64,000 bases of DNA from an uncultured Lachnospiraceae bacterium (lineage in GTDB: Bacteria > Bacillota > Clostridia > Lachnospirales > Lachnospiraceae): positions 1 through 64,000 of the forward strand of contig CAJTXA010000007.1 in the NCBI GenBank assembly GCA_910579865.1, read 5' to 3'. Position 1 is the first letter of the stretch. Each line of letters opens with the position of its first letter. A model generated the notes under the pieces. That model was not told where the DNA came from. It ran no database searches and saw only the letters and a program-made list of their open reading frames with translations. This document shows, one piece after another, positions 27,325-37,184 of the stretch. Both the position numbers and the translations under genes were made by a program.

Positions 27325-30300
27325 ATGAAATTAAAATTTAGAAGAAAACAGGCATTAAGTATGGTTCTTTCTACTGCTTTGCTTCTAACTCAACTATCAC
27401 CTGCGTTAGCAAACCAACAGGTTTTGTCTTCCTCTATTTCTGTTTTATCTGGTGCATATGACAGTGTTACAGTTACTACAAACAAACAGTTTATGAATGC
27501 ATTAGAACAGGGAATCGGACATATTATAGTTAGTGATGTTGTCACAATAGGAACAGAGGCAGAGGAAAGTGGAAGAATGTTGCCAGTTTTCATTCCAGCA
27601 GGTACTACAATTGAAGGGACATCAGGAGGTATATTAAATTGTCGCTGTCCAATTCAACTAGAAGGTGATGGGGTTACTTTTAAAAATATCGAACTATTAT
27701 TTGAGTCCTCAGATGCTTTGGGAAGTATACCTCATAGAGAGATTTTTTTAGCAGGCTATAGTTTAACGCTTGATAATGTCAGTACTTATTTAAAAGGAGG
27801 AGGAGGAGCATTTGGACCTTTAGGAGGTTATGAAACGGAACTGTTACCAAGTGTGTTTGCAGGAGGGTATAAAAATACTTCAATTGGTTCAAACGCTGCT
27901 TTAACCATAAGAAACTCTAATTCAAAAACAATACTTCAAGATATCTATATGGGACATGAAGAAGGAAAATATCAACATGTTCCTTATACGGAAGATGTAA
28001 CATTGGAATTGGATAATTCTGTTACAGTAAGAGGAGGCGTTTATACAGATTTAAATCGTTCTGCAGAAATATTTTTAAGTGGAAATGGAAAATCACTGTT
28101 TAATAATGTAAAAACAACAAATTTTATTGGAAATGATACAACCACATTAACAATAACGAATTGTTCTATTTTTGAAGGGATTACAGATGGGATTGGAACA
28201 ATTGCATTAAAAGAGAATTCCTATTTTATGCCACATACCAATCAGTTTCAAACTATTTCTTTACAGGACAACTCTTGTTTGGATTTAAGTGAAGCAATAA
28301 ATGTGACAGTTTCAGGAGATTTTGAAGGTGGAAATTATGATGCTTCTTTATCTGATAATAATACAGCAGGTCTTTTAGTTTTAGATAAGGAAGGAACACT
28401 AACAATAGAAGGAAATGTTACAGGGACTACTGTTTTCCAAACGGAAAATAGAAATTTTCCTGGAGATCCTGTGGTTGGAAGGAGGTATATTATTACAGAC
28501 TGGAATGGAATAGACGAAGAAAGTTTTATTGTAACAGAAAAATATGATAATTATGAAATGCGATATCAAGCAGGTGCTTGGTCTGTCTTTAAACTTTATG
28601 GAGAAGACAATATGGATATTCCAGCGATTGGAAGTATAGAAATTTCTAATGCACCGTTGGCAGTTGATTTAGCAAAAATCAAGACAAATGGAGCTGATAT
28701 TCCTGATAAATCTGCTTTTTGCAAAATTATCTGGAAGGATGAAGAAGGAAATCTTATTGACTTTTATGATATTGTATCAGATTATTTTTTTTACTATAAT
28801 AGTTTATTTATAAGAACAGAATGTTTAAAAGACGATAATGAGAAAAATTGGGGAAATGCAGTTATTTTTGACTTTTCTGAAGATTATCCAGATAATTTTT
28901 ATTTTATAGCAAATGAGGAAGCGAAAACAGGAAATTATACGATTCGGTTTTATTCAGTTGATACATCTCAGATAGGAAATGAATCAACGATTAAAGATGT
29001 AAAAGATCTAGATCAATATAAATTAGCTGAAATAGAGGTTTATTTCTATGATTCATCAGTAGATACAGGTACTTTACTAATTGATGAACAGGCAGAGGTA
29101 CAACCTATTTTAGAGCAAATCTATACAGGAAAACCAATTTGTCCAGAAATAGAAGTAATTAGTTCTTCTGGAGATAGGCTAACGTTGGAAGAAGATTATA
29201 TCGTTTCTTATGAAAATAATGTTAATATAGGAAAAGCTACAGTAAAAGTAGTAGGAATTGGAGAGTATAGTGGTGAAATTATACAAGAATTTTCTATTGT
29301 AAAAAGTGAATCAGATGTATTGCTGACAGCTACTATGGGTTCTAATGGAACAGATGGTAAACCAGTTTCTGCTACTTATGGCGATAAAATTCGTTTTGTT
29401 TGTCAGGCTGTTCCAACCAATGCTAGAATGGCGGCAACAGCTCGTCCAAATACAGTAGATTTTTATTATGAACAAGTGCTTTTAGGAACAGCACCAGTTG
29501 ATTCGAAAGGGCAGGCAGTTTTTGTATATAATACAGCAGAGCAGAAAATACCAGTTGGAACTTCTACGATTTATGCAGATTTTGGAGGTACAGAGTCGTT
29601 AAATCCAGCTTTAAGTGATACAAATGTTTCAATTATCTTAAATAAACAGGTATTAGCTGTAGAAGATATAAAAAGTGTAACATTAGAGGACTTTACCTAT
29701 GATGGAACAAAAAATACAACTGAAATTCGTTCTCTTACTTTAGACAAAGCAGAGCAAACACTTTTTGTTTCTGGTAAAGCAGAACTGGCAAGTGCACAGG
29801 CTGGTACATATGCAGAGGCAAAGATTCTTTCTTGGTCATTGAATGAAGAGGATTCCATTTGGTATGAATTACCAAATATTTCGGATAGCATTTTAGTAGA
29901 ACCAGAAGTTACAATTGTTCCAGCAAAAGCACCAGAACAGATTACCATTCATTCGTCAGCAAAGCCAAATACAAGAAAAGAAGTTTCTATTTTAGATGCT
30001 ATTCCAGCAGAGTTAAAAAATGGAAAAATAGATTATCAGTTAGGAAAAGAACAATTTGGAAGTAGTATTTCAGGTATTCCAACGATTGCAGATGGTATTT
30101 TAACTTATCAGACAACATTACAAAATGGTATAGAAACAATACCAGTAATTGTCACTTTAGAAAACCATCGTCCTATGACAGTTTTCGTTGTAGTTTTAGT
30201 GACAGATAAGGAAGAGGTGAAAGTTCATCTTACTTCACCAGCTATCGTTTATAATGGAAAGCCTTATGATAAATGGAGTATAGAACTTCAAGAAGAAATG

Positions 30301-31869
30301 CCAATGACAATTACTTATTATGATTTAATAGAACAACAATCTTTAACAGAGGCACCAACAGAAGCAGGAAGTTATTCCATTACAATTCATGTAGAAAATG
30401 ATACAGAAATAGGAGAAGAAACTTCTAATTTTGAGATTATTCCAAAAGAGGTTCGGATTCGTCCATTGGATAAGTATATTCGGATTGAGGAAGAAGTTCC
30501 AAGTTTTGATAGTCCAAAACTTTTAGTAGATTATGAATTTGAATTGGGTTATGAACCTATTGAGGGAGAAGATTTAGGTGCGGTAAAAATTCTTTATAAA
30601 GAATTTCCAGATAATACAAAAGAAGGAGATTATGAAATATTTATTCGTGTTCTTGAAAAGGATCACAAGAATTATAATATAATTGAAAAAGAGGGAATTT
30701 TACATATTGCAGCGTCAGAAGAACATATACATCAATATATAGAAACAATTGAAAAAAAGGCAACTTGTACAGAAGATGGAAAAAAGATTTATACTTGTTC
30801 TGAGTGTTCATATTTTTATGAAGAAGAAATTCCTGCAATTGGTCATACAATAACAGTTCTTCCAGCAATTGAATCTACTTGTACAAAGATGGGAAAAACA
30901 GAAGGACAATATTGCCCTGTTTGTGAAACGATTCTTAAAAAGCAGGTCGATACTCCAAAAAAAGAACATTCTTATGGAGACTGGATAATTGATATTGCTG
31001 CTACTTCTACGTCAGAAGGAGAGAAGCATAGAGTATGTAATTTATGCCAAAATATAGAAACTGCTATTATTCCTAAATTAGAAGAGGATGATAACAAACC
31101 AGGAGAAGAGAATCCAGGAGAGGATGATAACAAACCAGGAGAAGAGAATCCAGGAGAGGATGATAACAAACCAGGAGAAGAAAATCCAGGAGAGGATGAT
31201 AACAAACCAGGAGAAGAGAATCCAGGAGAGGATGATAATAAACCAGGAGAAGACGATAACAAACCAGGGGGGGAAGGTAATAAGCCAGGAGGAAATAAGC
31301 CAGGAAATAATAAGCCAAATAATACAATAGAAGATGACGATGATGATGATTCAGAAGACAGTGGAGATTCTGCTATAGAAAATACTACGCCTTCTAAACA
31401 GGAGGAATCTGTGATAATAAAAGCGGATTATAAGGACCAAATTAGAGGGTATATTAGTTTGGTGCAAGGAATTATAACAGGAAGTGGAAATGGGTATGCT
31501 AAGTGGAAACAGACAAATGGTAGTTGGTGGTTGGAATATGCAGATGGTACATGGCCTCATGGACAACTGACAAGTACTGGTCAACAAATCTACAAATGGG
31601 AACGAATCAATGGAGCATGGTATGCATTTGATGCAGATGGCTATGCAAAAAACGGCTGGCATCTAGATGCTGGATATCAAAGTTGGTTTTATATTGATAT
31701 TAACAGTGGCATGAAAACTGGTTGGCAATTTATAGAAGGAAAGTGGTATTATTTTAATCCTGTTTCAGATGGTACAAGAGGTAAAATGTATGCAGACGGC
31801 TACACTCCAGATGGCTGGTATGTAGATAAAAGTGGTGCATGGGATGGAAAACCACAACAGAAAAAGTAA
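27325..31869 (+). CDS. Large secreted choline-binding surface protein
   Basis: ATG at 27325 follows GAAAGGAG. The 1514-residue protein begins with a signal peptide (basic RRKQALSMVLSTALLLTQ, cleavage near ALA-NQ). Residues 40-420 look like a beta-helix-type adhesin. There are then several MBG/Ig-like domains (YTGKPICPEIEVI, YNGKPYDKWSI). A pair of Cys-rich repeats (HQYIETIEKKATCTEDGKK and similar, CxxC pairs) follows near 1135-1245. An acidic proline-glycine repeat of 12-residue units comes next, and the C-terminal 130 residues carry aromatic choline-binding repeats (NGAWYAFDADGYAKNGWH). It is probably held on choline-bearing wall polymers and may act in adhesion. Confidence 0.85.
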   Translation: MKLKFRRKQALSMVLSTALLLTQLSPALANQQVLSSSISVLSGAYDSVTVTTNKQFMNALEQGIGHIIVSDVVTIGTEAEESGRMLPVFIPAGTTIEGTSGGILNCRCPIQLEGDGVTFKNIELLFESSDALGSIPHREIFLAGYSLTLDNVSTYLKGGGGAFGPLGGYETELLPSVFAGGYKNTSIGSNAALTIRNSNSKTILQDIYMGHEEGKYQHVPYTEDVTLELDNSVTVRGGVYTDLNRSAEIFLSGNGKSLFNNVKTTNFIGNDTTTLTITNCSIFEGITDGIGTIALKENSYFMPHTNQFQTISLQDNSCLDLSEAINVTVSGDFEGGNYDASLSDNNTAGLLVLDKEGTLTIEGNVTGTTVFQTENRNFPGDPVVGRRYIITDWNGIDEESFIVTEKYDNYEMRYQAGAWSVFKLYGEDNMDIPAIGSIEISNAPLAVDLAKIKTNGADIPDKSAFCKIIWKDEEGNLIDFYDIVSDYFFYYNSLFIRTECLKDDNEKNWGNAVIFDFSEDYPDNFYFIANEEAKTGNYTIRFYSVDTSQIGNESTIKDVKDLDQYKLAEIEVYFYDSSVDTGTLLIDEQAEVQPILEQIYTGKPICPEIEVISSSGDRLTLEEDYIVSYENNVNIGKATVKVVGIGEYSGEIIQEFSIVKSESDVLLTATMGSNGTDGKPVSATYGDKIRFVCQAVPTNARMAATARPNTVDFYYEQVLLGTAPVDSKGQAVFVYNTAEQKIPVGTSTIYADFGGTESLNPALSDTNVSIILNKQVLAVEDIKSVTLEDFTYDGTKNTTEIRSLTLDKAEQTLFVSGKAELASAQAGTYAEAKILSWSLNEEDSIWYELPNISDSILVEPEVTIVPAKAPEQITIHSSAKPNTRKEVSILDAIPAELKNGKIDYQLGKEQFGSSISGIPTIADGILTYQTTLQNGIETIPVIVTLENHRPMTVFVVVLVTDKEEVKVHLTSPAIVYNGKPYDKWSIELQEEMPMTITYYDLIEQQSLTEAPTEAGSYSITIHVENDTEIGEETSNFEIIPKEVRIRPLDKYIRIEEEVPSFDSPKLLVDYEFELGYEPIEGEDLGAVKILYKEFPDNTKEGDYEIFIRVLEKDHKNYNIIEKEGILHIAASEEHIHQYIETIEKKATCTEDGKKIYTCSECSYFYEEEIPAIGHTITVLPAIESTCTKMGKTEGQYCPVCETILKKQVDTPKKEHSYGDWIIDIAATSTSEGEKHRVCNLCQNIETAIIPKLEEDDNKPGEENPGEDDNKPGEENPGEDDNKPGEENPGEDDNKPGEENPGEDDNKPGEDDNKPGGEGNKPGGNKPGNNKPNNTIEDDDDDDSEDSGDSAIENTTPSKQEESVIIKADYKDQIRGYISLVQGIITGSGNGYAKWKQTNGSWWLEYADGTWPHGQLTSTGQQIYKWERINGAWYAFDADGYAKNGWHLDAGYQSWFYIDINSGMKTGWQFIEGKWYYFNPVSDGTRGKMYADGYTPDGWYVDKSGAWDGKPQQKK
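31084..31268 (+). repeat. 36-bp tandem repeat inside the surface protein gene
   Basis: Four near-identical 36-bp units begin at 31084, 31120, 31156 and 31192, encoding EDDNKPGEENPG, followed by a shortened unit and a NKPGG-type tail. The repeat keeps frame, so copy number can change by slippage without breaking the protein. It forms the wall-spanning spacer between the Cys-rich and choline-binding parts. Confidence 0.95.
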
Positions 31870-31889
31870 TATATAAAAAATTTTGAAAG

Positions 31890-31923
31890 CAGCACAACAC
31901 GATTCTATCGTGGTGCTGTTTTT
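31890..31923 (+). terminator. Rho-independent terminator of the surface protein gene
   Basis: The CAGCAC-ACACGA arm pairs with TCGTG-TGCTG around a 5-nt loop (31890-31918), followed by five T. Confidence 0.9.
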
Positions 31924-31933
31924 AAAATTTATT

Positions 31934-31962
31934 CCAACACTTTTCTTTTTTCATTCGTCTTA
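31934..31962 (+). promoter_or_regulatory. Candidate ECF-type autoregulatory promoter
   Basis: CCAACA (about 31934-31939) and CGTCTTA (31956-31962) have the AAC and CGTC cores and the 16-17 bp spacing of extracytoplasmic-function promoters in Bacillus relatives. It lies 31 bp before the start of the ECF gene at 31993, suggesting that factor reads its own promoter. Confidence 0.5.
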
Positions 31963-31992
31963 TAAGTGAAGGCAGATGAGAGGAGAAACAAA

Positions 31993-32448
31993 ATGATTGA
32001 AGAATTGTACAATATGTATTATAAAGAGCTGCTTGGGTGGTGTAAAACAATGACACAAGATTCACAACAGGCAGAGGATTTGGTACAAGAAGCTTTTTTG
32101 CGGGCAATTAAAAATGCAGTATTATTAAATAATTTAAAGGAAGAGCAAAGAGTTTCCTGGATGTATCGAACAATTAAGAATCTTTATATTGATAAAATCC
32201 GTCATGCTTCCTTTGAAATGATTGTAGAAGAAATACCAGAATCTGTAACAGAGTTAAATGAATTTTCTCAGATTAGTTATAAGCAGGCAATTTTACAACT
32301 TCCAGAAGAAGAACAAAAATTGTTTATTATGCAGTATCAAGGGTATGATTCAAAAGAATTAGGACAGATATTTGGTATTCCGCCTGGTACAGTAAGAGCA
32401 AAACTGTTTTCTGCCAGAAAGAAACTAAAAACCATTTTACAAGAATAA
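31993..32448 (+). CDS. ECF-type sigma factor with unusual partner
   Basis: ATG at 31993 with GAGGAG upstream gives a 151-residue protein; an earlier ATG at 31966 lacks a site. Sigma-2 is recognised by LYNMYYKELLGWCKTMTQDS and AEDLVQEAFLRAI. Sigma-4 is recognised by LPEEEQKLFIMQYQGYDSKE and FGIPPGTVRAKLFSARKKLK. Unlike the other two ECF genes in the window, it is not followed by a membrane anti-sigma gene but by a soluble repeat protein after 19 bp. A CGTC-type promoter lies just upstream. Confidence 0.88.
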   Translation: MIEELYNMYYKELLGWCKTMTQDSQQAEDLVQEAFLRAIKNAVLLNNLKEEQRVSWMYRTIKNLYIDKIRHASFEMIVEEIPESVTELNEFSQISYKQAILQLPEEEQKLFIMQYQGYDSKELGQIFGIPPGTVRAKLFSARKKLKTILQE

Positions 32449-32467
32449 AATTTAGGAGGAATAAAAA

Positions 32468-33658
32468 GTGAGTCAAGAAAAAAATTTATTAGTAAATTGT
32501 GTTATCTGTGATGCAAGAAATGTAAACGAGGAGGAATTGAAAGAATTTGAAGAAATACTAATAAATACAGATTTTTTATTGGTAGATAAACGAAGTAAAG
32601 TGATCATAAATCACCTTCCTATCAAATGGAATATAGAACATATGCTTCAATTAGAAGAAAAAGAGGAGATTAAATTAATGAGTTATAATGGTAAGTATGA
32701 AATAACTGGAGATGTGCCATGTGAAGAAAAGACAATACTTTGTGTAAATGGTGCACTTTTTATTCATCCAAAAACAGAGGAAATTCTAAAAAGCTTTTTT
32801 CATATTATTGTAAATGGACAGGTAAGTTGTCCAAGTAGTATGAGTAGTTTTATCAATGGAATTTCTGTAAATGGAAGTGTAGAGTATTATCCTGATAATT
32901 ATACAATAATGACACGAAAATGGGAAATGGATCGTTATTTTCCAATTCGGGCGAAAGAGGGAGGAAAATATTTTTCATCAAAGTCAATAGAAATTATAGA
33001 TACAGCAGTAGATACAACTCTATTAGTAAAAAAAGGTGTGAATTTTAAAACAAAAGAATTATATGTATTAGAGGAAAAGCTAAAGGATTGTATGGAATTA
33101 TTTAATGAAGATGTGACAGTTCAAGTGATACCAACAGGATACAGTTTTATAAAAGAAGATATTATGTTCTGTAAAGAAACTCTTTTAAAATATGGAAATT
33201 ATTTGTATGTAAAAGGAGATTTATTATTTGGAGCAGAGGATAAAGAAAGCTTAAAGCAGATAGAAGGGTTATATGTGAAAGGAACATTATATTTGTCAGA
33301 GGAGCAGTTTAAGGAATTGAATCAGAAAAATCTTTTCTATGAAAAAGTAGAGATAATAAAAGAAAATACACTATGGAAGAAAAATAAAGTTGTTGTTGAT
33401 GCAGAGATGCTTTCAAAAAACAAGGAAGGAATCAGTTTAATTTCATGTTCGATAGTTGAGATTGCGGAAGATGTTTCAGAACAAGAAATAAAAGAAAAGG
33501 TTAGTTTGATTAACTGTGCTTTAGTAAGATGTAATAAAAAGCAGCATGGGGCAGTAGAGCTAGTTGGACGTAAAATAGCAAAAATTGCATACGATAAGGA
33601 AGAAAAGGAAGGAAAAGAAACAGTACGTGTTATCAATGCAGAACAATATATTTTATAA
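32468..33658 (+). CDS. Soluble beta-rich repeat protein of unknown function, ECF-linked
   Basis: A GTG start at 32468 with TTAGGAGG upstream gives 396 residues. There is no signal peptide or membrane helix. Short strands recur, such as LCVNGALFIHP, IIVNGQVSCPS, ISVNGSVEYYP, LYVKGDLLFG and LYVKGTLYLSEE, which suggests a beta-solenoid made of irregular xVxGxxx turns, followed by a C-terminal repeat pair around ISLISCSIVEIAEDV and VSLINCALVRC. I do not recognise the family. As the only co-transcribed partner of the ECF factor it could be its cytoplasmic regulator or its main output. Confidence 0.7.
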   Translation: MSQEKNLLVNCVICDARNVNEEELKEFEEILINTDFLLVDKRSKVIINHLPIKWNIEHMLQLEEKEEIKLMSYNGKYEITGDVPCEEKTILCVNGALFIHPKTEEILKSFFHIIVNGQVSCPSSMSSFINGISVNGSVEYYPDNYTIMTRKWEMDRYFPIRAKEGGKYFSSKSIEIIDTAVDTTLLVKKGVNFKTKELYVLEEKLKDCMELFNEDVTVQVIPTGYSFIKEDIMFCKETLLKYGNYLYVKGDLLFGAEDKESLKQIEGLYVKGTLYLSEEQFKELNQKNLFYEKVEIIKENTLWKKNKVVVDAEMLSKNKEGISLISCSIVEIAEDVSEQEIKEKVSLINCALVRCNKKQHGAVELVGRKIAKIAYDKEEKEGKETVRVINAEQYIL

Positions 33659-33694
33659 AAAGTATTAGCCTATGTAGAAAAATTTAATATTATT

Positions 33695-33750
33695 AAAATG
33701 GAAGGCTTGTATTGAGTGTGTTTACACTTAAAATATACCTTCCATTTTTT
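33695..33750. terminator. Bidirectional terminator between convergent genes
   Basis: AAAATGGAAGG (33695-33705) pairs with CCTTCCATTTT (33738-33748). An inner AGTGT/ACACT hairpin sits in the loop, and T runs occur on both strands. Confidence 0.88.
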
Positions 33751-33765
33751 ACTGAAAAAAACTTT

Positions 33766-35622
33766 TTATTGAATGATTTGAGCGTTTACGTCATTTGTAT
33801 TTATAATCGGATTATTAGAACATATAATCGTTTTTAGTGAAGAAAGTGAAACAAGTGGAGTAAGATCCGTTATATAATTATTAGAAATATTCAGTTTTTG
33901 TAGTTTTTCTAGAACAGTTATAAAGGTAATATCGTCTAACTCATTTCCTATTAGAGTTAGTTCGATTAAATTTGGAAAGTTTTTTAAAGTATCACTATAA
34001 TCAGAAAGCTGGTATGTATTTTCTCTTTTAATTTGTCCATATTCAGCATGATCCTTTGGCAAAATTTCAGCAAATATGGTATCTTCGATTTTCAGAATTT
34101 CCAAATTGTTATTTTCTGATAAATTGTAAAAGTCAAAGCCAACAGAGCAATTTTTTATTGTAAATTCTTTTAAATTAGGAAGAGTAAGTACTTCTTCAAT
34201 ATTTGTATAAATACGACAATCCTCTAAAGTAAGTTTTTCTAAACTAGAAATCTGCTTTAAAGGATCTAATGTAATAAAATAACCAGATAGATTAGAAAGG
34301 GTTAATGACTTTAGATCGGATAATGCAGTGAGTGCACTTAGATATTCTCCATTACAACCATCTAGTTTTAAGGTTTGCAGATGTAAAGCAGTGGCTATAC
34401 TGCTTAGATCACTGACACGACATAGAGAAAGATCGGTAAGCCTTTCCATATGAGAAAAAGAAAGCGACGGATGGCTATAAGGAAGTTCTACTTGTAGAGA
34501 AATTAACTGATTCATGGTATTTAATATACTGAAATCCTCTACTTTATAAATATGCCAAAGAGATAAACTTTCTAGAGAGTCTGCACAAAAGGCCAATGCT
34601 TCAATTTGCAGTAAATTTGCGTCTTTAATAGAAAGAGATTTTAGATTTGGCATTTTTTCTAGAAATCCAATTTCTTTTAAAGAAGAGGACTCAATTGAAA
34701 GATACTTTAGTCGATTTAATTGATAAAGAGCAGAAAAGTCCTCAATATGATTGCTATAGATTAATTCTAATTTTTCAAGAGCAGGCAGTCGTTCTAGTCC
34801 ATCCAATGTTTTTAAACTGCCTCCATCAATAGAAAGTGAAGTAAGACTTTTAAAATGTTCAATTCCTTCCAGGGAATTTAGAAAGAAATTATCATATATG
34901 CCAAGTATCTTAAGCTTTTCAGGAGCAGGTAATAGTTCCATTACTTCAGATGGAGTTTTATCTGATTGTAATTCTTGTAGGTGAATAAGTCCATCAAAAT
35001 CTCCTTTTCGTATTATACCAGCTCCATCTTCTAGATTTAAACTTTTTAATCCAGTAAAACAAGATAGATCGGCATAATCATAGTCTAACGTGTTAGAAAA
35101 CAGTACAACTCCTGTTTGAGAATCATGAATCGTATAATCAATTGCTTTTACATGATTTTCATTGCGATAAATTCGGATAGAGGTAATACAAGCGAATTCC
35201 TCTGGCTGAATTGCTGTAATATTTTTTTGAAATACTTGTTCTGCAAATTCAATAAAAAATGCAGATGTTGGAATGATTTGCTTATTTTTAGATGTGGTGT
35301 TGTAAGAGTCAGTAGGATATTCTAAAACGGTAGGAGTAGAAGAATCTAGTTTTCGAACTTCAAGGAATCCATAAATAATAGATGCCATAAGATATAAAAA
35401 TACAAAAATTCCAATTGGCTTTATAATAAATCGTCCAGAAGAGACAATTTTTTTTCGAGGAGTTTGGGATGGGTGATTACTTTCGTAGTCAAAAGAGATT
35501 TTTTGGGAAATAGGTTTTCCATCTGCATGAAGAGTATATCCACAATGTTGACAAAGGAAGGTGTTGCTTTCTAATTTCATTTTTTCAGCACAGATAGGAC
35601 AACGCATTTTTTTCTTTTCCAT
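33766..35622 (-). CDS. Zinc-ribbon, membrane-anchored leucine-rich repeat protein
   Basis: The reverse-strand ATG at 35622 has GGAAGGAG upstream. The 618-residue protein starts with a zinc ribbon (CPICAEKM and CQHCGYTL), then a basic stretch, one membrane helix near residues 70-92 (GIFVFLYLMASIIYGFL), and then about fifteen leucine-rich repeats of the LxxLxxLxLxxC/N type to the end (for example LEKLQKLNISNNYITDLTPL). The ribbon is cytoplasmic and the repeats outside, so it presents a protein-binding surface. The partner is unknown. Confidence 0.82.
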   Translation of the reverse strand: MEKKKMRCPICAEKMKLESNTFLCQHCGYTLHADGKPISQKISFDYESNHPSQTPRKKIVSSGRFIIKPIGIFVFLYLMASIIYGFLEVRKLDSSTPTVLEYPTDSYNTTSKNKQIIPTSAFFIEFAEQVFQKNITAIQPEEFACITSIRIYRNENHVKAIDYTIHDSQTGVVLFSNTLDYDYADLSCFTGLKSLNLEDGAGIIRKGDFDGLIHLQELQSDKTPSEVMELLPAPEKLKILGIYDNFFLNSLEGIEHFKSLTSLSIDGGSLKTLDGLERLPALEKLELIYSNHIEDFSALYQLNRLKYLSIESSSLKEIGFLEKMPNLKSLSIKDANLLQIEALAFCADSLESLSLWHIYKVEDFSILNTMNQLISLQVELPYSHPSLSFSHMERLTDLSLCRVSDLSSIATALHLQTLKLDGCNGEYLSALTALSDLKSLTLSNLSGYFITLDPLKQISSLEKLTLEDCRIYTNIEEVLTLPNLKEFTIKNCSVGFDFYNLSENNNLEILKIEDTIFAEILPKDHAEYGQIKRENTYQLSDYSDTLKNFPNLIELTLIGNELDDITFITVLEKLQKLNISNNYITDLTPLVSLSSLKTIICSNNPIINTNDVNAQIIQ

Positions 35623-35861
35623 AGCTTTTTCTCCTTCCAAGTAGGCAAGAAATATTTTTTATTAGAAGAGATTATATCATAAATATAAAATAAAATCTAT
35701 GATATAGGAGTAAAAATTGGTAGGATTGTGAAAGGATAGAATCAAGATTATCAACAACAATTTCCGTTTACTAATTGAAAAAAATATCAGATATGATATA
35801 ATTTATATGGTTGTTAAAAAGAAAATAATATATAGTATCATAATATTTGGAGGAAATCAGT

Positions 35862-37103
35862 ATGAAAAAGAAATTTGACAGTCGTGTAGAGAGGGCGGTG
35901 GATATTCTCTGGTTACATATGCAATTTGACAAAGGTCTTGAAGCAAGACAACTTTTGGAGGAAGCTGCAAAAGAAGGAGATGCAGATGCTTACTTTTTTC
36001 TGGCACGTTGTTACGCAGGAAGCTGTTTTGTAAATTCTAGTTTTGGTTTAGAAGATAATGATACACTTTGGGAGGAATATTTAAACAGAAGTATTGAAGG
36101 CGGAAGTGCAGTTGGTATGTTTGGAGGAAAGCGGTTTGGAGGGTTTCAACCAAGATGTGGCAGCTATATACAAAAGCCTTATCAAAGTGCAAAAGAAGTA
36201 TGGGATGAAGTAGAACAGTTAGCAGAGGCAGGAGAACTATTTTGTCAGATTTTACTTGCAAATGCTTATTACTATGGAGATCTGGCTTACTTTTTTGGGA
36301 TAGATGTCCAACGAATTAGTCAAAATGAATGGGAAGGAAAGCTCCATGAATGGACATTAAAAGCGATTCCAATTTATGAAAATCTAATTGCCCATGGCGT
36401 GATGATGGGATTAGTAAATTATATTGATATTGTGCGTTCTGGGGATAATGGTATTCCTAAGGATGAAAAAAAGGCTCAACAATTGGAACAAATTGGGGCA
36501 GATCATGATATGTCCTGGTACCAGATTAAAGTGGGGCAAAATTTGGAGAAAACCAATTTAGATAAGGCAGAGGAGTATTATAATCGAGCACTTCAGTTGC
36601 AAGATATGGATGCTTGCTATTATTTGGGAAAACTTTATAGTTTTAATGGAAAAAGAAAAAGAGATTTACAAAAAGCAAAGTATTATTTTGAAATGGGATT
36701 AGAAGCCGATCCAGAGTCAACTGGATGTAATAATTGCTTAGGAGAAATTTATTTTTATGGTGGCGATGGAATTGAAGCGGATTATCATAAGGCAGTAGCC
36801 CATTTTTTAGAGGCTTCAAAACAGGATAATCACTGGGCATGTAATATGTTGGGAACCTGTTATTTAAAGGGACTTGGAACAGAAGTAGATTATGGAAAGG
36901 CAAAAAAAGAGTTTGAACGATTTAAACCAGATACCCTTTCTGCAATTGGATTAGGAGAAATTTATGCCTATGGATTGGGAGTTCCAGTAGATATTGCAAA
37001 AGGAATGAGTTTTTGGCAGAGATATCCAGATCATGCTAGAGTAAAAGAAAATATGCAGAATTTTAAGCGTGGGTTATTGGGAGGTTGGAAACGAAGAAAG
37101 TAG
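35862..37103 (+). CDS. Sel1-repeat (tetratricopeptide-like) protein
   Basis: ATG at 35862 has GGAGGA at 35849-35854. The 413-residue soluble protein contains Sel1-like repeats of about 36 residues, for example ACYYLGKLYSFNG, NNCLGEIYFYGGDGIEADY, ACNMLGTCYLKGLGTEVDYG and IGLGEIYAYGLGVPVDIAKG. Such repeats scaffold protein contacts. It lies just upstream of two ABC exporter genes, but a gap of 81 bp and different content make a functional link uncertain. Confidence 0.8.
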   Translation: MKKKFDSRVERAVDILWLHMQFDKGLEARQLLEEAAKEGDADAYFFLARCYAGSCFVNSSFGLEDNDTLWEEYLNRSIEGGSAVGMFGGKRFGGFQPRCGSYIQKPYQSAKEVWDEVEQLAEAGELFCQILLANAYYYGDLAYFFGIDVQRISQNEWEGKLHEWTLKAIPIYENLIAHGVMMGLVNYIDIVRSGDNGIPKDEKKAQQLEQIGADHDMSWYQIKVGQNLEKTNLDKAEEYYNRALQLQDMDACYYLGKLYSFNGKRKRDLQKAKYYFEMGLEADPESTGCNNCLGEIYFYGGDGIEADYHKAVAHFLEASKQDNHWACNMLGTCYLKGLGTEVDYGKAKKEFERFKPDTLSAIGLGEIYAYGLGVPVDIAKGMSFWQRYPDHARVKENMQNFKRGLLGGWKRRK

Positions 37104-37184
37104 ATGGCGGTATTTTATCGTCATCTATTTTTGTGAATGAAGCTGTTTTATGATAGAGAGAAAAGGAAAAGAGGCAAGAATGAG

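Noticed and set aside
31084..31268. Regular 36-bp repeats resembling a CRISPR array
   Set aside because: The units are directly adjacent with no unique spacers, keep reading frame and encode an acidic Pro-Gly stalk inside a surface protein.
31088..31330. Alternative-frame repeat proteins over the tandem repeat on both strands
   Set aside because: They are frame shadows created by the repeat and have no ribosome binding sites.
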